Shown piece after piece: positions 40,271-49,233 of a DNA stretch of 64,000 nucleotides (position 1 is the stretch's first letter; the number at the start of each line of letters is the position of its first letter). This stretch comes from Tessaracoccus sp. SD287 (GTDB lineage Bacteria > Actinomycetota > Actinomycetes > Propionibacteriales > Propionibacteriaceae), in the NCBI RefSeq assembly GCF_017355265.1, contig NZ_JADIJQ010000004.1:1-64000 (forward strand). The letters run 5' to 3'. A program made the translations under genes and the position numbers. The notes under the pieces are model-generated. The model saw only the letters and a program-made list of their open reading frames with translations. It had not been told where the DNA came from and did no database searches.

Positions 40271-40592
40271 ATTCGATCAGGGGGGGTGTGAGTTCGGTCA
40301 CGCTCGCGGGTCGGTGGAGCAGTCCCGCCGTGGCGAGCGCGGCCTCGTGCGCTTGCCCGGTCAGCGCAGAGGCATCAGTGTCAGCTTGCCCCACGCATCG
40401 GCGAAGGTGATCGTCAAGGAGTTTCAGAGCGAGCGAGTCGAGCGCGTGGGTGACGGCGCTTACCTGCGTGAGGATGTCGACGCAGGCAGCGTCCCTGGTG
40501 ATCATGAGGCTCAGGCCACGGACCTGGCCTTCGATGCGGGATAGACGGGCGATGAGCATGCGCCGGTCCGTTCCAGAGTCGGGCATGCTCAT
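40266..40592 (-). CDS. csoR: CsoR-family copper-sensing repressor
   Basis: 108 residues from ATG 40592; TTG 40598 and ATG 40586 are alternatives, and no good ribosome site helps the choice. The CsoR fold signature RLSRIEGQVRGLSLM is followed by the Cu(I) ligand set Cys37, His62 and Cys66 (ACVDIL, LDDHLRRCV), the W-X-Y-Z fingerprint of copper sensors. Cu(I) binding releases it from DNA. It lies 22 bases downstream of the CopA fusion gene; two probable operators are at 43420 and 48006. Confidence 0.92.
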   Translation of the reverse strand: MSMPDSGTDRRMLIARLSRIEGQVRGLSLMITRDAACVDILTQVSAVTHALDSLALKLLDDHLRRCVGQADTDASALTGQAHEAALATAGLLHRPASVTELTPPLIES

Positions 40593-40614
40593 CGCCAATG
40601 TCGCTTGGTGGGGA

Positions 40615-40818
40615 TCAGTGGTGACTGCCGCTCACATGCCCGTGAGCGTGCTGGTGGGGGTCTGCGTCGAACGTCGCGGCGCAGTGGGCGGAGCAGAAGT
40701 AGAAGGTGGTGCCCTCGTGCTCCCGCTGCGCGGCTGCTGTGGAGGGATCGATCTTCATGCCGCAGATGGGGTCGACGACCTTGCTGGAGTCATGCTTCTT
40801 CTTGCCAAACAGGGACAT
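40615..40818 (-). CDS. YHS-domain module with its own internal start
   Basis: Inside the CopA fusion, ATG 40818 is preceded by AAGGAAG at normal distance and opens a 67-residue YHS-domain protein ([12 protein letters not shown]..., [16 protein letters not shown], tail [13 protein letters not shown]). Free-standing proteins of this kind accompany copper ATPases. The layout suggests a former separate gene joined in frame by loss of the ATPase stop, and a separate short product may still be made. Nested wholly within copA. Confidence 0.45.
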   Translation of the reverse strand: MSLFGKKKHDSSKVVDPICGMKIDPSTAAAQREHEGTTFYFCSAHCAATFDADPHQHAHGHVSGSHH

Positions 40819-43386
40819 GGTTGCTTCCTTCGGGTTGGGTTGGGTGTGGCCGGTAGAGGGGGTCGCGCCTCCGATCTCGACGATGGACGGGTCAGCGCTG
40901 AGGTTCTGGGTGGCCGCGCCGATGGAATGTGGTGTCCATCGGCGGAGACGGTTGGCGTTGGTGACCACCGACAGGGAGGACAGTGCCATGGCTGCGGCGG
41001 CAACCATGGGGCTGAGCAGGATGCCGAAGAAGGGGTAGAGCAGGCCGGCGGCCACCGGGATGCCCAGGATGTTGTACAGGAACGCGAAGACCAGGTTCTG
41101 CTTGATGTTTCGCATGGTGGCCCTGGACAGGTCGACCGCGGTGACCACCCCGGACAGCGCGCCGGAGATCAGGGTGATGTCTGAGGACTCGATGGCCACA
41201 TCAGTGCCAGTGCCAATGGCTGAGCCCACGTCTGCCTGGGCCAGGGCCGGGGCGTCGTTGATGCCGTCGCCGACCATGCCGACGACCTTGCCCTCGTCCT
41301 GCAGGCGGCGGACCTCGGCAGCCTTGTGAGCCGGCATCACTTCTGCGACCACGCGACGGATCCCCACCTGAGAGGCGATGGCGGCGGCAGTGGCCCGGTT
41401 GTCGCCAGTCATCATGATGACCTCGATACCGCGCTCCTGCAGGGCCGCGACTGCGTCGCGGGAGCCGTCCTTGATGGTGTCGGCGACGGCCACGATGCCC
41501 GCTGGAAGGCCGTCGACGGCAACCAGCATCGGGGTCTTGCCGCCAGCGGCCAGCGCATCATGCAGGGCCAGTAACACGTCTGTGGGCACGCCGGACTCGG
41601 CGAGGAGCCGACGGTTGCCCACCAGGACCTCGTGGCCGTCGACGACGCCACGGACGCCCTGTCCGGTGATCGAGTCGAAGCCGGTGACGTCGGCCAGGGT
41701 GAGCTCGCGGTCAGTCGCGCCGGTGATGATCGCGGACGCCAAGGGGTGCTCGGAGCTTTTCTCCACGGCGGCGACCCAGGCGAGCAGGCGGTTCTCATCG
41801 ATCCCTCCGACGGTGGCGACGTCGGTGAGAGCCGGCACACCTCGGGTGATGGTGCCGGTCTTGTCGAGGATGATCGTGTCGAGCTTGTGGGCGGTTTCTA
41901 GGGCTTCGGCGGAGCGGATCAGGATTCCGTGTTCGGCTCCCTTCCCGGTGCCGACCGTGATCGACATCGGGGTGGCGAGTCCGAGGGCGCACGGGCAGGC
42001 GATGATCAGCACCGATACGGCTGCGACGAGGGCGAACACGAAAACAGGTGGGGGACCCACGAGCAGCCAGATCGCCAGGGTCCAGACCGCGATGATAATG
42101 ACGGCGGGCACGAAGTAGCTGGACACTTTGTCCACCAGGCGTTGGATGGGGGCCTTGGACCCCTGGGCTTCGCGGACCAGTTTGATGATCTGGGCGAGCA
42201 GGGTGTCGGAGCCGACCTTGGTGGCGGTGTAGCGCAGCGCACCGGTCGCGTTGATGGTGGCCCCGATGATGGGGTCGCCGACGGACTTGGCGACGGGGAT
42301 AGATTCTCCGGTGACCATGGACTCGTCGACGGCGGAGGAACCGCTGACGACTTCACCGTCGACGGGCATCTTCTCGCCCGGGCGGATGAGGATCACATCG
42401 CCGACGACGACATCCTCGACGCGGACCTCGACTTCGGTGTCGTTGTCGCGCAGGACGCGGGCGGTGCGGGGCTGCAGCCCGATGAGTTTGCGGATCGCCT
42501 CGCCGGTGCCGGCCTTCGCCTTCGTTTCGAGAAGCCGGCCCAGCAGGATCAAAGTGATGATCACACCCACAGCTTCGAAGTACACCTGACGCAGTTCCAC
42601 GGGAAGGACGCCAGGTACAAAGGTGACGAGCAAACTGTAGCCAAATGCCGCGACAGTCCCGAGGGTGATCAGCGAGTTCATGTCCGCGGTGCGGTGCGAC
42701 AGGGCACGCCACCCGACGCGGTGGATCGGCCACCCCGACCAGAGCATCACCGGGGTGATCAGCGCCAGTTGCAGCCACGGGTTCATCAGAACCTCAGGCA
42801 CCCAGGTGGCGCCGAACAGCTCAGCGGCCATCACCGCGACCAGCGTCGGCGCGGTGAGGATCGCGCCGATGATCACCCGGCGGGTCAGGTCCCGGATCTC
42901 GTCGGCCCGCTCCTGCTCATCGTCATCAGCGTCGCCCGTCGACAGCGCGGCCGGCGGAGAGGCGGTTTCCTGCGCATGGTGCTCCGGCGTGGTGCCGGGT
43001 GCTGGGGTGGTGTGGGCGTCGCCAGTGACGCGAATCAGGCCGGAGACCATGTTCATGCCGCACGCGAACCGGAACTCGCCAGCCTCGGTGGGGGTGAACT
43101 CGACGGCGGTTGTCTTGTACGCGGGAAGGCTCGCGTTGATCTTGAAGTCCGGCATGACCACCCGCGACGTGCACTCACCCCCCTCTTTACGGTCGAACAG
43201 GATCCGCATCGGCATCCCGGTGCGCACCCCGTCGATCACCCCGGGGCTGTAGCCGCCGTCGACGGTCACATTGACCACCTGAACACCGTCCTCGATGCGG
43301 ACTCTGCCGGCCCTTTTCGGACCGAAAAAGAACCACAACAGCAGCCCGGTCAGGACGACTGCCCCACCTATGACCAGCCAGAGCAT
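40615..43386 (-). CDS. copA: Cupredoxin-CopA-YHS fusion: Cu(I)-exporting P1B-type ATPase
   Basis: 923 residues from ATG 43386 (GGAG upstream). Order: a membrane anchor (about 1-21); a cupredoxin-like domain (about 35-122) with Cys72, Cys109 and Met111/113 near [12 protein letters not shown]; a His/Glu linker; a P1B-1 ATPase with CPC at 464-466, TGES, DKTGT and the HP of SSEHPLAS; and at residue 857 a YHS domain ([21 protein letters not shown]) ending in a His-rich tail. It exports Cu(I). N-terminal HMA domains are absent; the cupredoxin may replace them outside the membrane. CsoR site and box A precede the gene. Confidence 0.93.
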   Translation of the reverse strand: MLWLVIGGAVVLTGLLLWFFFGPKRAGRVRIEDGVQVVNVTVDGGYSPGVIDGVRTGMPMRILFDRKEGGECTSRVVMPDFKINASLPAYKTTAVEFTPTEAGEFRFACGMNMVSGLIRVTGDAHTTPAPGTTPEHHAQETASPPAALSTGDADDDEQERADEIRDLTRRVIIGAILTAPTLVAVMAAELFGATWVPEVLMNPWLQLALITPVMLWSGWPIHRVGWRALSHRTADMNSLITLGTVAAFGYSLLVTFVPGVLPVELRQVYFEAVGVIITLILLGRLLETKAKAGTGEAIRKLIGLQPRTARVLRDNDTEVEVRVEDVVVGDVILIRPGEKMPVDGEVVSGSSAVDESMVTGESIPVAKSVGDPIIGATINATGALRYTATKVGSDTLLAQIIKLVREAQGSKAPIQRLVDKVSSYFVPAVIIIAVWTLAIWLLVGPPPVFVFALVAAVSVLIIACPCALGLATPMSITVGTGKGAEHGILIRSAEALETAHKLDTIILDKTGTITRGVPALTDVATVGGIDENRLLAWVAAVEKSSEHPLASAIITGATDRELTLADVTGFDSITGQGVRGVVDGHEVLVGNRRLLAESGVPTDVLLALHDALAAGGKTPMLVAVDGLPAGIVAVADTIKDGSRDAVAALQERGIEVIMMTGDNRATAAAIASQVGIRRVVAEVMPAHKAAEVRRLQDEGKVVGMVGDGINDAPALAQADVGSAIGTGTDVAIESSDITLISGALSGVVTAVDLSRATMRNIKQNLVFAFLYNILGIPVAAGLLYPFFGILLSPMVAAAAMALSSLSVVTNANRLRRWTPHSIGAATQNLSADPSIVEIGGATPSTGHTQPNPKEATMSLFGKKKHDSSKVVDPICGMKIDPSTAAAQREHEGTTFYFCSAHCAATFDADPHQHAHGHVSGSHH

Positions 43387-43419
43387 CACAATCTCCAATT
43401 CCCGTCGACTCCCCCTCAG

Positions 43420-43436
43420 TACCCTGGGGGGGTATA
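43420..43436. promoter_or_regulatory. CsoR-type operator of copA
   Basis: TACCCTGGGGGGGTATA, a GC-core pseudo-palindrome of the TACCC...GGGTA type bound by CsoR proteins, just downstream of the -10 (AGGATA complement at 43442-43447). It is identical to 48006-48022. Confidence 0.75.
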
Positions 43437-43479
43437 TCCCGAGGATAACCGTGGTCATGGCAGGAAACGACCTCGATGG

Positions 43480-43497
43480 GGTCAAGCTTTGGTCAAG
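43480..43497 (-). promoter_or_regulatory. Tandem heptamer box A upstream of copA
   Basis: Minus strand CTTGACC-AAAG-CTTGACC, two perfect heptamers 11 bases apart. A -10 (TATCCT) begins after 32 bases. This is the best match of the set of eight and the consensus model for a response-regulator box. Confidence 0.6.
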
Positions 43498-43510
43498 AAC
43501 CGTCGGTGTG

Positions 43511-44267
43511 TCACGATTCTCCTTCGGTCGGCACGTCCTCGGTCACCGCCGCAGGCGTGGGGGTCCGGCGTGGTGGTCGCAGGGCGATCCACATGGCCAC
43601 GAGCACCGTGGCCAGGCCGACGCTGGTCCACCCGCCGGGGCGCTCCCCCAGGACGACGGCCGCCAGAGCGATACCGAGGACCGGCGTCAGGAACGTCCAC
43701 GTGGTCAGGGCGTCGAGTCGGCTGCGGCGGGCCTCGGTGAACCACGCCACCGTGGTCGCCGCGGTGCCCACCGCCGCCAGGAACGCCAGTGACAGGACGA
43801 AGCGCGGCGTCCAGGCGATTACCGGTGCGCCCCCCACGGCCGCGGCGAGTACTGACAGCGCCGCTCCATTGCCCCCGCCGCCGGGCAGCGCGACGAGGAC
43901 CAGCCCGGCGAAGCCGACGACCAGCGCGGCCGAAGTCCGTAGGGAGAGCCTCTCTCCGTAGAGATACCAGACGGGCAGGAGGATCAGCAGGGGCTGGGCG
44001 TTCGCCAGCACTGCCGAAGTGCCGGTCGCGCCGCCCGCGCCGCCCGCGCCGCCCGCGACGCCGGCGACGCCGGCGAACATCGCGGCGAAGGTGACCGTGA
44101 CGTTCACAAGGCCCAGCACCGTGATCAGTCACGGTGCACGAGCGCCACTGGGGGTCGACCGGTGCCCAGGCCGCGGTGATCCACAGCATCCGCCACGGCT
44201 TCGGCCGCAGGGGAACCGCTCCGGCCGCCGAGGCGGCCGGAGCGGTGGTGCCAAGGGGGATGTCCAC
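43511..44267 (-). pseudogene. EamA/DMT-family transporter, decayed
   Basis: The N-terminus (MDIPLGTTAPAA ... RPKPWRMLWITAAWA) reads in one frame from 44267; the rest, from MLGLVNVTVTFAAMFAGVAG at about 44119 to the stop at 43511, reads in another. Roughly 70 residues (helices 1-3 of a normal 10-helix transporter) are missing between the two parts. A GC-rich repeated block (VAGVAGGAGGAGGATG) lies at 44028-44078. It follows the CPD-ATPase gene. Residual expression of the 202-residue part is possible. Confidence 0.7.
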
Positions 44268-44278
44268 GCCGAGCCGTG

Positions 44279-46690
44279 TCAGGGGACGCCGACCGGCGCA
44301 GGTGCCGTCGGTTCCGGCGTTCGGATGGCGCCCTGGGGCGCGGCGGGGGCTTGCTGCGCGGGAAGCCGCAACCGTTTCAGCAGCAGCGCATTGATTGTGA
44401 CGATGACCGTGGAACCCGACATTGTCAGAGCTGCGATCTCGGGACGCAGCATCAGGCCGAAAGCGGGGTAGAACACGCCCGCAGCTATGGGCAGCGCGAT
44501 GGCGTTGTACCCGACCGCCCAGACCAGATTCTGGCGCTCCTTCCGCACGGTGCCCTTGCCGATGCGCAGTGCGACGGAGACGTCCAAGGGATCGGAGCGC
44601 ATCAGGACGATGTCCGCGGTCTCGATCGCCACGTCCGTGCCGGCACCGATCGCGATGCCGATGTCGGCTTGGGCCAACGCCGGGGCGTCGTTGACGCCGT
44701 CACCCACCATTGCGACCGTCTTCCCCGCCTGCTGCAACTCGGCGATCTTGTCGGCCTTGTCCCCGGGCAGGACCTCGGCGATGACGGTGTCGATGCCGAG
44801 CTGCTCGGCGATGCGCAGGGCGGTGGCCTCATTGTCGCCGGTCAGCATGACGACCTCAATCCCGGACTCGTGCAGGGCGGCGACAGCTGCGGCGGCCGTG
44901 TCCCGGGCCGCGTCGGCCAATGCGATGACACCAACCGCGCGCCCGTCCACCGCGGCGAGCACCGCCGTGCGCCCCGATGCGGCCAACTCGTCCCGCCTCG
45001 CGGCGAGATCGCCGAGGTCGACGTTCTCTCGGATCATGAGGCGGAGGTTGCCCACCAGGACCCGGCGGCCGTCGACCGTGGCTGTCGCCCCATGGCCGGG
45101 GACGTTGAGAAACTCGCTCGCGGAAAGCACCGGAACGCCGCGCTCGGCGGCATGGCTGTCGATCGCGCGGGCCAGGGGGTGCTCCGACTCGCGTTCGACG
45201 GCGGCGACCAGCCCCAGCATCTCATCCTCACTTATCCCCGCCGCGATGACGTGGGTGACTTCCGGCTCGCCCTTGGTCAGGGTGCCGGTCTTGTCCATCA
45301 CCACCGTGTCGATCTGGGCCGTCCCCTCCAGCGCTGTGGCGTTCTTGAACAGGACCCCCCGCTTGGCGCCGAGCCCGGTGCCGACCATGATCGCCATCGG
45401 TGTGGCCAGCCCCAGGGCGTCGGGGCAGGTGACGACCACGACGGTGATCGCGAACAGCATCGCCACTGGCACACCCACGCCGGCGAGCATCCACACCGTG
45501 AAGGTCACGGTGCCGCCGATGAGGGCGACGAACACCAGCCAGAACGCGGCCCGGTCGGCCAGGCGCTGCCCGGGTGCCTTGGAGTTCTGTGCCTCTTGCA
45601 CCATCTTCACGATCTGCGCCAGCGCGGTGTCCGCACCGACCTTCGTGGCCCGGGCCCGCAAGGTGCCGGTGGTGTTGATCGAGGCGCCGATCAACTCCGC
45701 GCCCGGCGCCTTCTCCACTGGCATGGACTCTCCGGTCACCATCGACTCGTCGACCCCAGACTCTCCCTCCTCCACCACCGCGTCGGTGGGGATCTTCGAG
45801 CCGGGCCGCACCAGCAGCAGATCGCCGACGACAACCTCGGCGGTGGGTACCTCCAGGGGTTGTCCGTCACGAATCACGAGAGCCTGGGAAGGGGCCAACT
45901 GCAGGAGCGTGCGCACCGCGTCGTTCGCGCCGCCCCGGGCTCGCATCTCCAGCCAGTGCCCCAGCAGCACGAAGGTGGTCAGCACGGTGACCGCCTCGTA
46001 GAAGACCTCACCACCGCCGGTGAGGGTGACCACCAGGCTGTACAACCAGCCAGCCCCAACGGCGACCGCCACCAGGACCATCATGTCCAGCGTCTTCGCC
46101 CGCAGCGCCCGGTAGGCGCCGTCGAAGAAGATCCACGCCGAGTAGAACACCACCGGCAGCGACAGGATCAAGGTGAACACGTCGTCGCGCAGCCCGAACG
46201 CCAGCGGCGGGTTCACCCCCAGCACATCACGCCCGAGGGGGGACCAGATCGTGATGGGGATAGCCAGGATCAAGGCAACCAGGAACCGGTTCCGCATGTC
46301 CCTGGCCATGTCCTCCATCGACCCACCATGACCGCCGTGGCCCATCGCCGCCTGCGCGGAGCCGCCAGCCTCGTCCTCAGCGGCGCCGTGGCCGGCCGCG
46401 TGCCCCGCGTGGGCGTCGGGGCCCGCGGTCGGGGCCGGTTCGGCCATCGGGTGGCACATGTGGTCGGGCACGGACTGTCCGGTGCAGTGGTAGCCGCAAT
46501 CGGTGACCCAGCCGACCAGCTCGGCCACCGAGGTCTTGTCCGGGTCGTAGGTGACTGTCGCCGTCTGGGAGACGGCGCTGGCCTCGACTCCGAGCACGCC
46601 GGGCAGCTGTAGTAACGTCTTCTCGAGCACCGGTTCCGAGGTGGCCCAGTGCAGGCCACCGGCCTCCAGGACCGTGGATTGACTCTTCAT
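44279..46690 (-). CDS. P1B-type copper ATPase with CPD motif
   Basis: 803 residues, ATG 46690 after AAAGGAA. The N-terminus has an HMA fold (about 8-68) lacking CxxC: the metal loop reads GGLHWATSE, and cysteines appear only in TDCGYHC; then a His-rich stretch (about 78-122, AHAGHAAGHG, GHGGHGG). The transmembrane metal motif is TCPDALGLATP, residues 422-424 Cys-Pro-Asp instead of CPC or CPH. TGES, DKTGTLTKG, SEHPLARA and GDGVNDAPAL are intact. Likely exports copper; which oxidation state is uncertain because CPD is unusual. It lies 70 bases downstream of the GAPDH gene. Confidence 0.88.
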   Translation of the reverse strand: MKSQSTVLEAGGLHWATSEPVLEKTLLQLPGVLGVEASAVSQTATVTYDPDKTSVAELVGWVTDCGYHCTGQSVPDHMCHPMAEPAPTAGPDAHAGHAAGHGAAEDEAGGSAQAAMGHGGHGGSMEDMARDMRNRFLVALILAIPITIWSPLGRDVLGVNPPLAFGLRDDVFTLILSLPVVFYSAWIFFDGAYRALRAKTLDMMVLVAVAVGAGWLYSLVVTLTGGGEVFYEAVTVLTTFVLLGHWLEMRARGGANDAVRTLLQLAPSQALVIRDGQPLEVPTAEVVVGDLLLVRPGSKIPTDAVVEEGESGVDESMVTGESMPVEKAPGAELIGASINTTGTLRARATKVGADTALAQIVKMVQEAQNSKAPGQRLADRAAFWLVFVALIGGTVTFTVWMLAGVGVPVAMLFAITVVVVTCPDALGLATPMAIMVGTGLGAKRGVLFKNATALEGTAQIDTVVMDKTGTLTKGEPEVTHVIAAGISEDEMLGLVAAVERESEHPLARAIDSHAAERGVPVLSASEFLNVPGHGATATVDGRRVLVGNLRLMIRENVDLGDLAARRDELAASGRTAVLAAVDGRAVGVIALADAARDTAAAAVAALHESGIEVVMLTGDNEATALRIAEQLGIDTVIAEVLPGDKADKIAELQQAGKTVAMVGDGVNDAPALAQADIGIAIGAGTDVAIETADIVLMRSDPLDVSVALRIGKGTVRKERQNLVWAVGYNAIALPIAAGVFYPAFGLMLRPEIAALTMSGSTVIVTINALLLKRLRLPAQQAPAAPQGAIRTPEPTAPAPVGVP

Positions 46691-46760
46691 GATCGGGTTC
46701 CTTTCCGGCCGCTTGGCCGACAGGTCGTGCGTCGACGGGCGGCGTCCCGTCCGTCGGGTC

Positions 46761-47816
46761 TCAGGCCGTCGTTGCCCGGACCGGGGCGGGAAGGAACTCC
46801 CGGCGCATCCCCAGGGCCTCGTCAGTCATCTTGATCGAGGTGGAGCCGTCGGTCACGGTGCCGGCCAGTGCGCGTATGGCATCGATGGTCTCGGGGACGA
46901 CGATTGCCTCGTTGAAAACTTGGTAGGTGAGGTAGGCCTCGTCCCCCTGGACGGTCAGGACGTCCTCCCACACTCCGACCTCCCACATGTCCCCGCGGGG
47001 CCGGCCAAGGTCCCGCATGAGCTCGACCGTGGTGTTCAGTGCCGTGAGGCCGTCGGCCATGCGGATGAACGCGATGCGCGGGGCAGCGCGCAACGCGTCG
47101 AGGACCTCCTCGCGGGTGGCCGACCGGGTCAGCTGCAGGGTCCAGTAGTGATTGTGGGTCTGCGTGTGCGCCGCCTTCGCGGCCATGGTGACCACGTCCA
47201 GGTCGGGCAGGACAGTGCGGGCGTCCGGGCCCTGGTGGGACGGGATGGAGGCCTCGGGAACCATGGTGTTCATGATGCCGCCCTGGTGGGACGCGCCCGG
47301 GTCGGTGGCCCGCCGGATCAGGACCCCGCGGGCCCGGGCGAGCAGGTCGGCGTCCCTCAGCGCCCCGAGCACGCGCACGATGCTGGTGGTGTTGCACGAG
47401 ACCACCCGGGTGGTGTCCCGGCCGAGCGCGGTGGCGTAGTTGGCCTGGGCGACGAAGGAATGCCCGGTCGTGGTGTGGGACTCCCCGCCCTGGAAGACGG
47501 ACTTGACTCCGGCGGCCTTGTACGCGTCGAGATTGCTCGCTGCGACCTTCTTCGGAGTGGTGTCCACCATCACGTCCACCCGGCCGAGCAAGTCCGGCAG
47601 TGTGCCGGCCACAGGCACCCCGGCCGCCCGCATCGCGGTGCCCGCCTGCGGGGTGGCGGCGAACACGTCGAGGCCGAGCCCGACGGCGGTGCGCACCCGC
47701 CAGTCCGAGGCGACATCCGCCACCCCGACGAGGTCCATGTCGGGCATGGCGCGGACGGCGTCCGCGACCCGCTTGCCGATCACTCCGTAGCCGTTGACGG
47801 CAACCTTGATACTCAT
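46761..47816 (-). CDS. Type II (archaeal-type) glyceraldehyde-3-phosphate dehydrogenase
   Basis: 351 residues from ATG 47816 with GGAGG at six bases. The N-terminal VAVNGYGVIGKRVADAV nucleotide site and the active-site cysteine Cys141 in VVSCNTTSIVRV define the archaeal-type GAPDH, which differs from the bacterial GapA family. It would oxidise glyceraldehyde-3-phosphate with NAD(P). It sits in an apparent copper operon, with an ATPase gene downstream and a CsoR operator upstream. A role as copper-tolerant substitute for the housekeeping GAPDH, whose cysteine is a known copper target, is inference. Confidence 0.9.
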   Translation of the reverse strand: MSIKVAVNGYGVIGKRVADAVRAMPDMDLVGVADVASDWRVRTAVGLGLDVFAATPQAGTAMRAAGVPVAGTLPDLLGRVDVMVDTTPKKVAASNLDAYKAAGVKSVFQGGESHTTTGHSFVAQANYATALGRDTTRVVSCNTTSIVRVLGALRDADLLARARGVLIRRATDPGASHQGGIMNTMVPEASIPSHQGPDARTVLPDLDVVTMAAKAAHTQTHNHYWTLQLTRSATREEVLDALRAAPRIAFIRMADGLTALNTTVELMRDLGRPRGDMWEVGVWEDVLTVQGDEAYLTYQVFNEAIVVPETIDAIRALAGTVTDGSTSIKMTDEALGMRREFLPAPVRATTA

Positions 47817-47821
47817 AAAAA

Positions 47822-47970
47822 GCCTCCAGTGCTTGTTTCGTGCCTTGTGTCTTCTGAATCTTGTGTCGCGGTCGGTCGGTTCGGTCGGGAAGGATCAAGC
47901 GCCGCGCTATTTCGCTGCCGTGGTGGACGAGGCGGCAATACAAGCCCCTAGCTAGGACCAGCCACAGCAT
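47822..47970 (-). pseudogene. 5' remnant of a second CopA-fusion gene
   Basis: ATG 47970, behind GAGGAGAAGG, begins MLWLVLARG, matching the MLWLVIGGA start of copA; the upstream region is also a copy of the copA promoter (95 against 94 bases to the box). After about ten codons similarity ends and the frame runs on as non-homologous sequence into the GAPDH region. It is best read as the stub of a duplicated copA gene whose body was lost, leaving its promoter in front of gap. Confidence 0.65.
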
Positions 47971-48005
47971 CCCTTCTCCTCTGGTCGGCTTGAACTCCGA
48001 CCCAT

Positions 48006-48022
48006 TACCCTGGGGGGGTATA
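48006..48022. promoter_or_regulatory. CsoR-type operator of the GAPDH/ATPase operon
   Basis: Identical 17 bases to 43420-43436. The -10 complement AGGGTA lies at 48027-48032, so the operator covers the start of transcription. Confidence 0.75.
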
Positions 48023-48064
48023 CCCGAGGGTAGGCCCGATGATGTGGGGAAACGACACCGAGGA

Positions 48065-48082
48065 GGTCAGGTTTCGGTCAAG
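48065..48082 (-). promoter_or_regulatory. Tandem heptamer box B
   Basis: Minus strand CTTGACC-GAAA-CCTGACC (one mismatch in the second heptamer). The -10 TACCCT begins 32 bases downstream, as in box A. Confidence 0.55.
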
Positions 48083-48441
48083 ATTCCTTGGCCGCTGTCC
48101 ACTGGGACTGTGGTGGTGCATGTAATGGCGGGATCCGGCTCGGGCGGCGCCGGGCATTGGGTCAGTTCGAACCCGGAGGGGTCGAGGGTTAGGAAAGTCA
48201 CGTGTCGACCAGGTGCAACCGCGCTTGTTTCTCCGTCTGCCGGTGGCCCACATGCCCAACAACGCGTAGACCGTTCCGAGCAACAAGGTGGCCTCGACGA
48301 ATGCCGGGGCCATGAAGATCTTGACCAAACCTTGTCCGGCTCCGACCTGTGACTTCATGTGACCGGGTGACTCTTGGTCGAAGAGGCCGTCGCGGCCAAC
48401 CCTGCGGCGCCCTGACAAGTCTCGAGGTGAGGGAGTTCGTT
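48083..48441. other. Intergenic region between divergent copper operons
   Basis: The 359 bases hold box H near 48320 and no supported gene. A minus-strand frame with a short hydrophobic stretch (ATG 48358) has no ribosome site and no recognisable family, so I do not call it. Confidence 0.5.
48320..48337 (+). promoter_or_regulatory. Tandem heptamer box H upstream of lgt
   Basis: Plus strand CTTGACC-AAAC-CTTGTCC, 104 bases before the lgt start. It is the only box on the plus strand, and it lies ahead of a plus-strand gene, so orientation follows transcription in all eight cases. Confidence 0.5.
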
Positions 48442-49233
48442 GTGTGGCCGGAGCTGTTCTCGATATTCGGTGTGGGAATTCAGTCCTATGGGGTGAGCAA
48501 GGCATTGGCCCTACTGGCGGGTGCCTTCCTCCTGGGCCGCGCCTTCACGCGGCTGGGCTTTGACAAGGACCTTGCCCACTCCATTGCCGTGTGGGCGACC
48601 GTGTGGGGGTTCGTCGGTGCCAAGGTGTACTTCGTCGTCGCGAACCTGGCCAATTTCAGTTGGCATCACTTCGGTGGGTCGGGCTTCGTCTGGTACGGCG
48701 GTCTGATCGGTGGAGCCATCTCGGTGGTGGTGATGACACGGCGCCATGGTCTGCCGCTGGCGCTGGTCGCGGGGGCGATGGCGGCGCCGTTGTCGGTGGC
48801 CTACGGCATAGGCCGGATTGGTTGCTTTCTGGCCGGTGACGGCACCTACGGCAAGCCGACAGATCTGCCCTGGGGGATGGCCTTCCCCGATGGTGCCGTG
48901 CCGGTGGATGTTCCCGTGCATCCGGTGCAGTTGTACGAGGCAGCCGGGGCATTCCTGATCGCCGGCGTCCTCTGGGTGCTGGGGCGCCGGCTCCGACCGG
49001 TGGCGGTTTTCGGGTCCTACCTGCTTCTCAGCGGCGCGGCTCGTCTTTTCGCCGAGATCCTTCGGGTCAACCAACGCGTCCTGTTCGGTCTGACCGAAGC
49101 GCAGCTCATCGGCCTCGGCAGCGTCGTGGTCGGCGTTGTCCTCATCCTTGGCGGGGTTGGCCATGACGCCGACCCAGTCGTTGCAGGCGAAGCGCAATCC
49201 GCTGTCCTCAGCCCAGAACCCGTGGGGCGGTGA
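48442..49233 (+). CDS. lgt: Prolipoprotein diacylglyceryl transferase, island copy
   Basis: 263 residues from GTG 48442, chosen for the GAGGGAG ahead of it; GTG 48427 is possible. Seven membrane helices, with conserved WYGGLIGG and the Lgt signature GIGRIGCFLAGDGTYGKPTDLPWGMAF read in parts (Gly/Arg and Gly/Asp pairs intact), then VPVHPVQLYEA. It attaches diacylglycerol to the lipobox cysteine of lipoproteins. The island encodes at least two lipoproteins (DUF305, multicopper oxidase). The next gene overlaps by GTGA. Confidence 0.88.
   Translation: MWPELFSIFGVGIQSYGVSKALALLAGAFLLGRAFTRLGFDKDLAHSIAVWATVWGFVGAKVYFVVANLANFSWHHFGGSGFVWYGGLIGGAISVVVMTRRHGLPLALVAGAMAAPLSVAYGIGRIGCFLAGDGTYGKPTDLPWGMAFPDGAVPVDVPVHPVQLYEAAGAFLIAGVLWVLGRRLRPVAVFGSYLLLSGAARLFAEILRVNQRVLFGLTEAQLIGLGSVVVGVVLILGGVGHDADPVVAGEAQSAVLSPEPVGR

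Larger units (their letters stand above)
43380..43497 (-). repeat. Duplicated promoter-operator-start region, copy A
   Basis: From box A through the CsoR operator to the first codons of copA, this stretch aligns with 47964-48082. Shared are the tandem heptamers, CGTTTCC, the -10 (TATCCT here, TACCCT in B), the 17-base operator and the first codons ATG CTx TGG CTG GTC. Confidence 0.8.
47964..48082 (-). repeat. Duplicated promoter-operator-start region, copy B
   Basis: Partner of 43380-43497; see that entry. The copy faces the GAPDH/CPD-ATPase operon. Confidence 0.8.

Noticed and set aside
44028-44078. Short GC-rich repeated units that look like a possible CRISPR or minisatellite
   Set aside because: They are codon repeats (Gly-Ala-Gly) inside a decayed transporter gene; no spacers.
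44276-46612. A 778-codon plus-strand frame opposite the CPD ATPase
   Set aside because: Antisense to a fully conserved P-type ATPase; His/Gln/Arg-rich composition with no motif.
48005-48505. A minus-strand frame with a hydrophobic stretch (ATG 48358)
   Set aside because: No ribosome site, no family, and it crosses box H and the lgt start.
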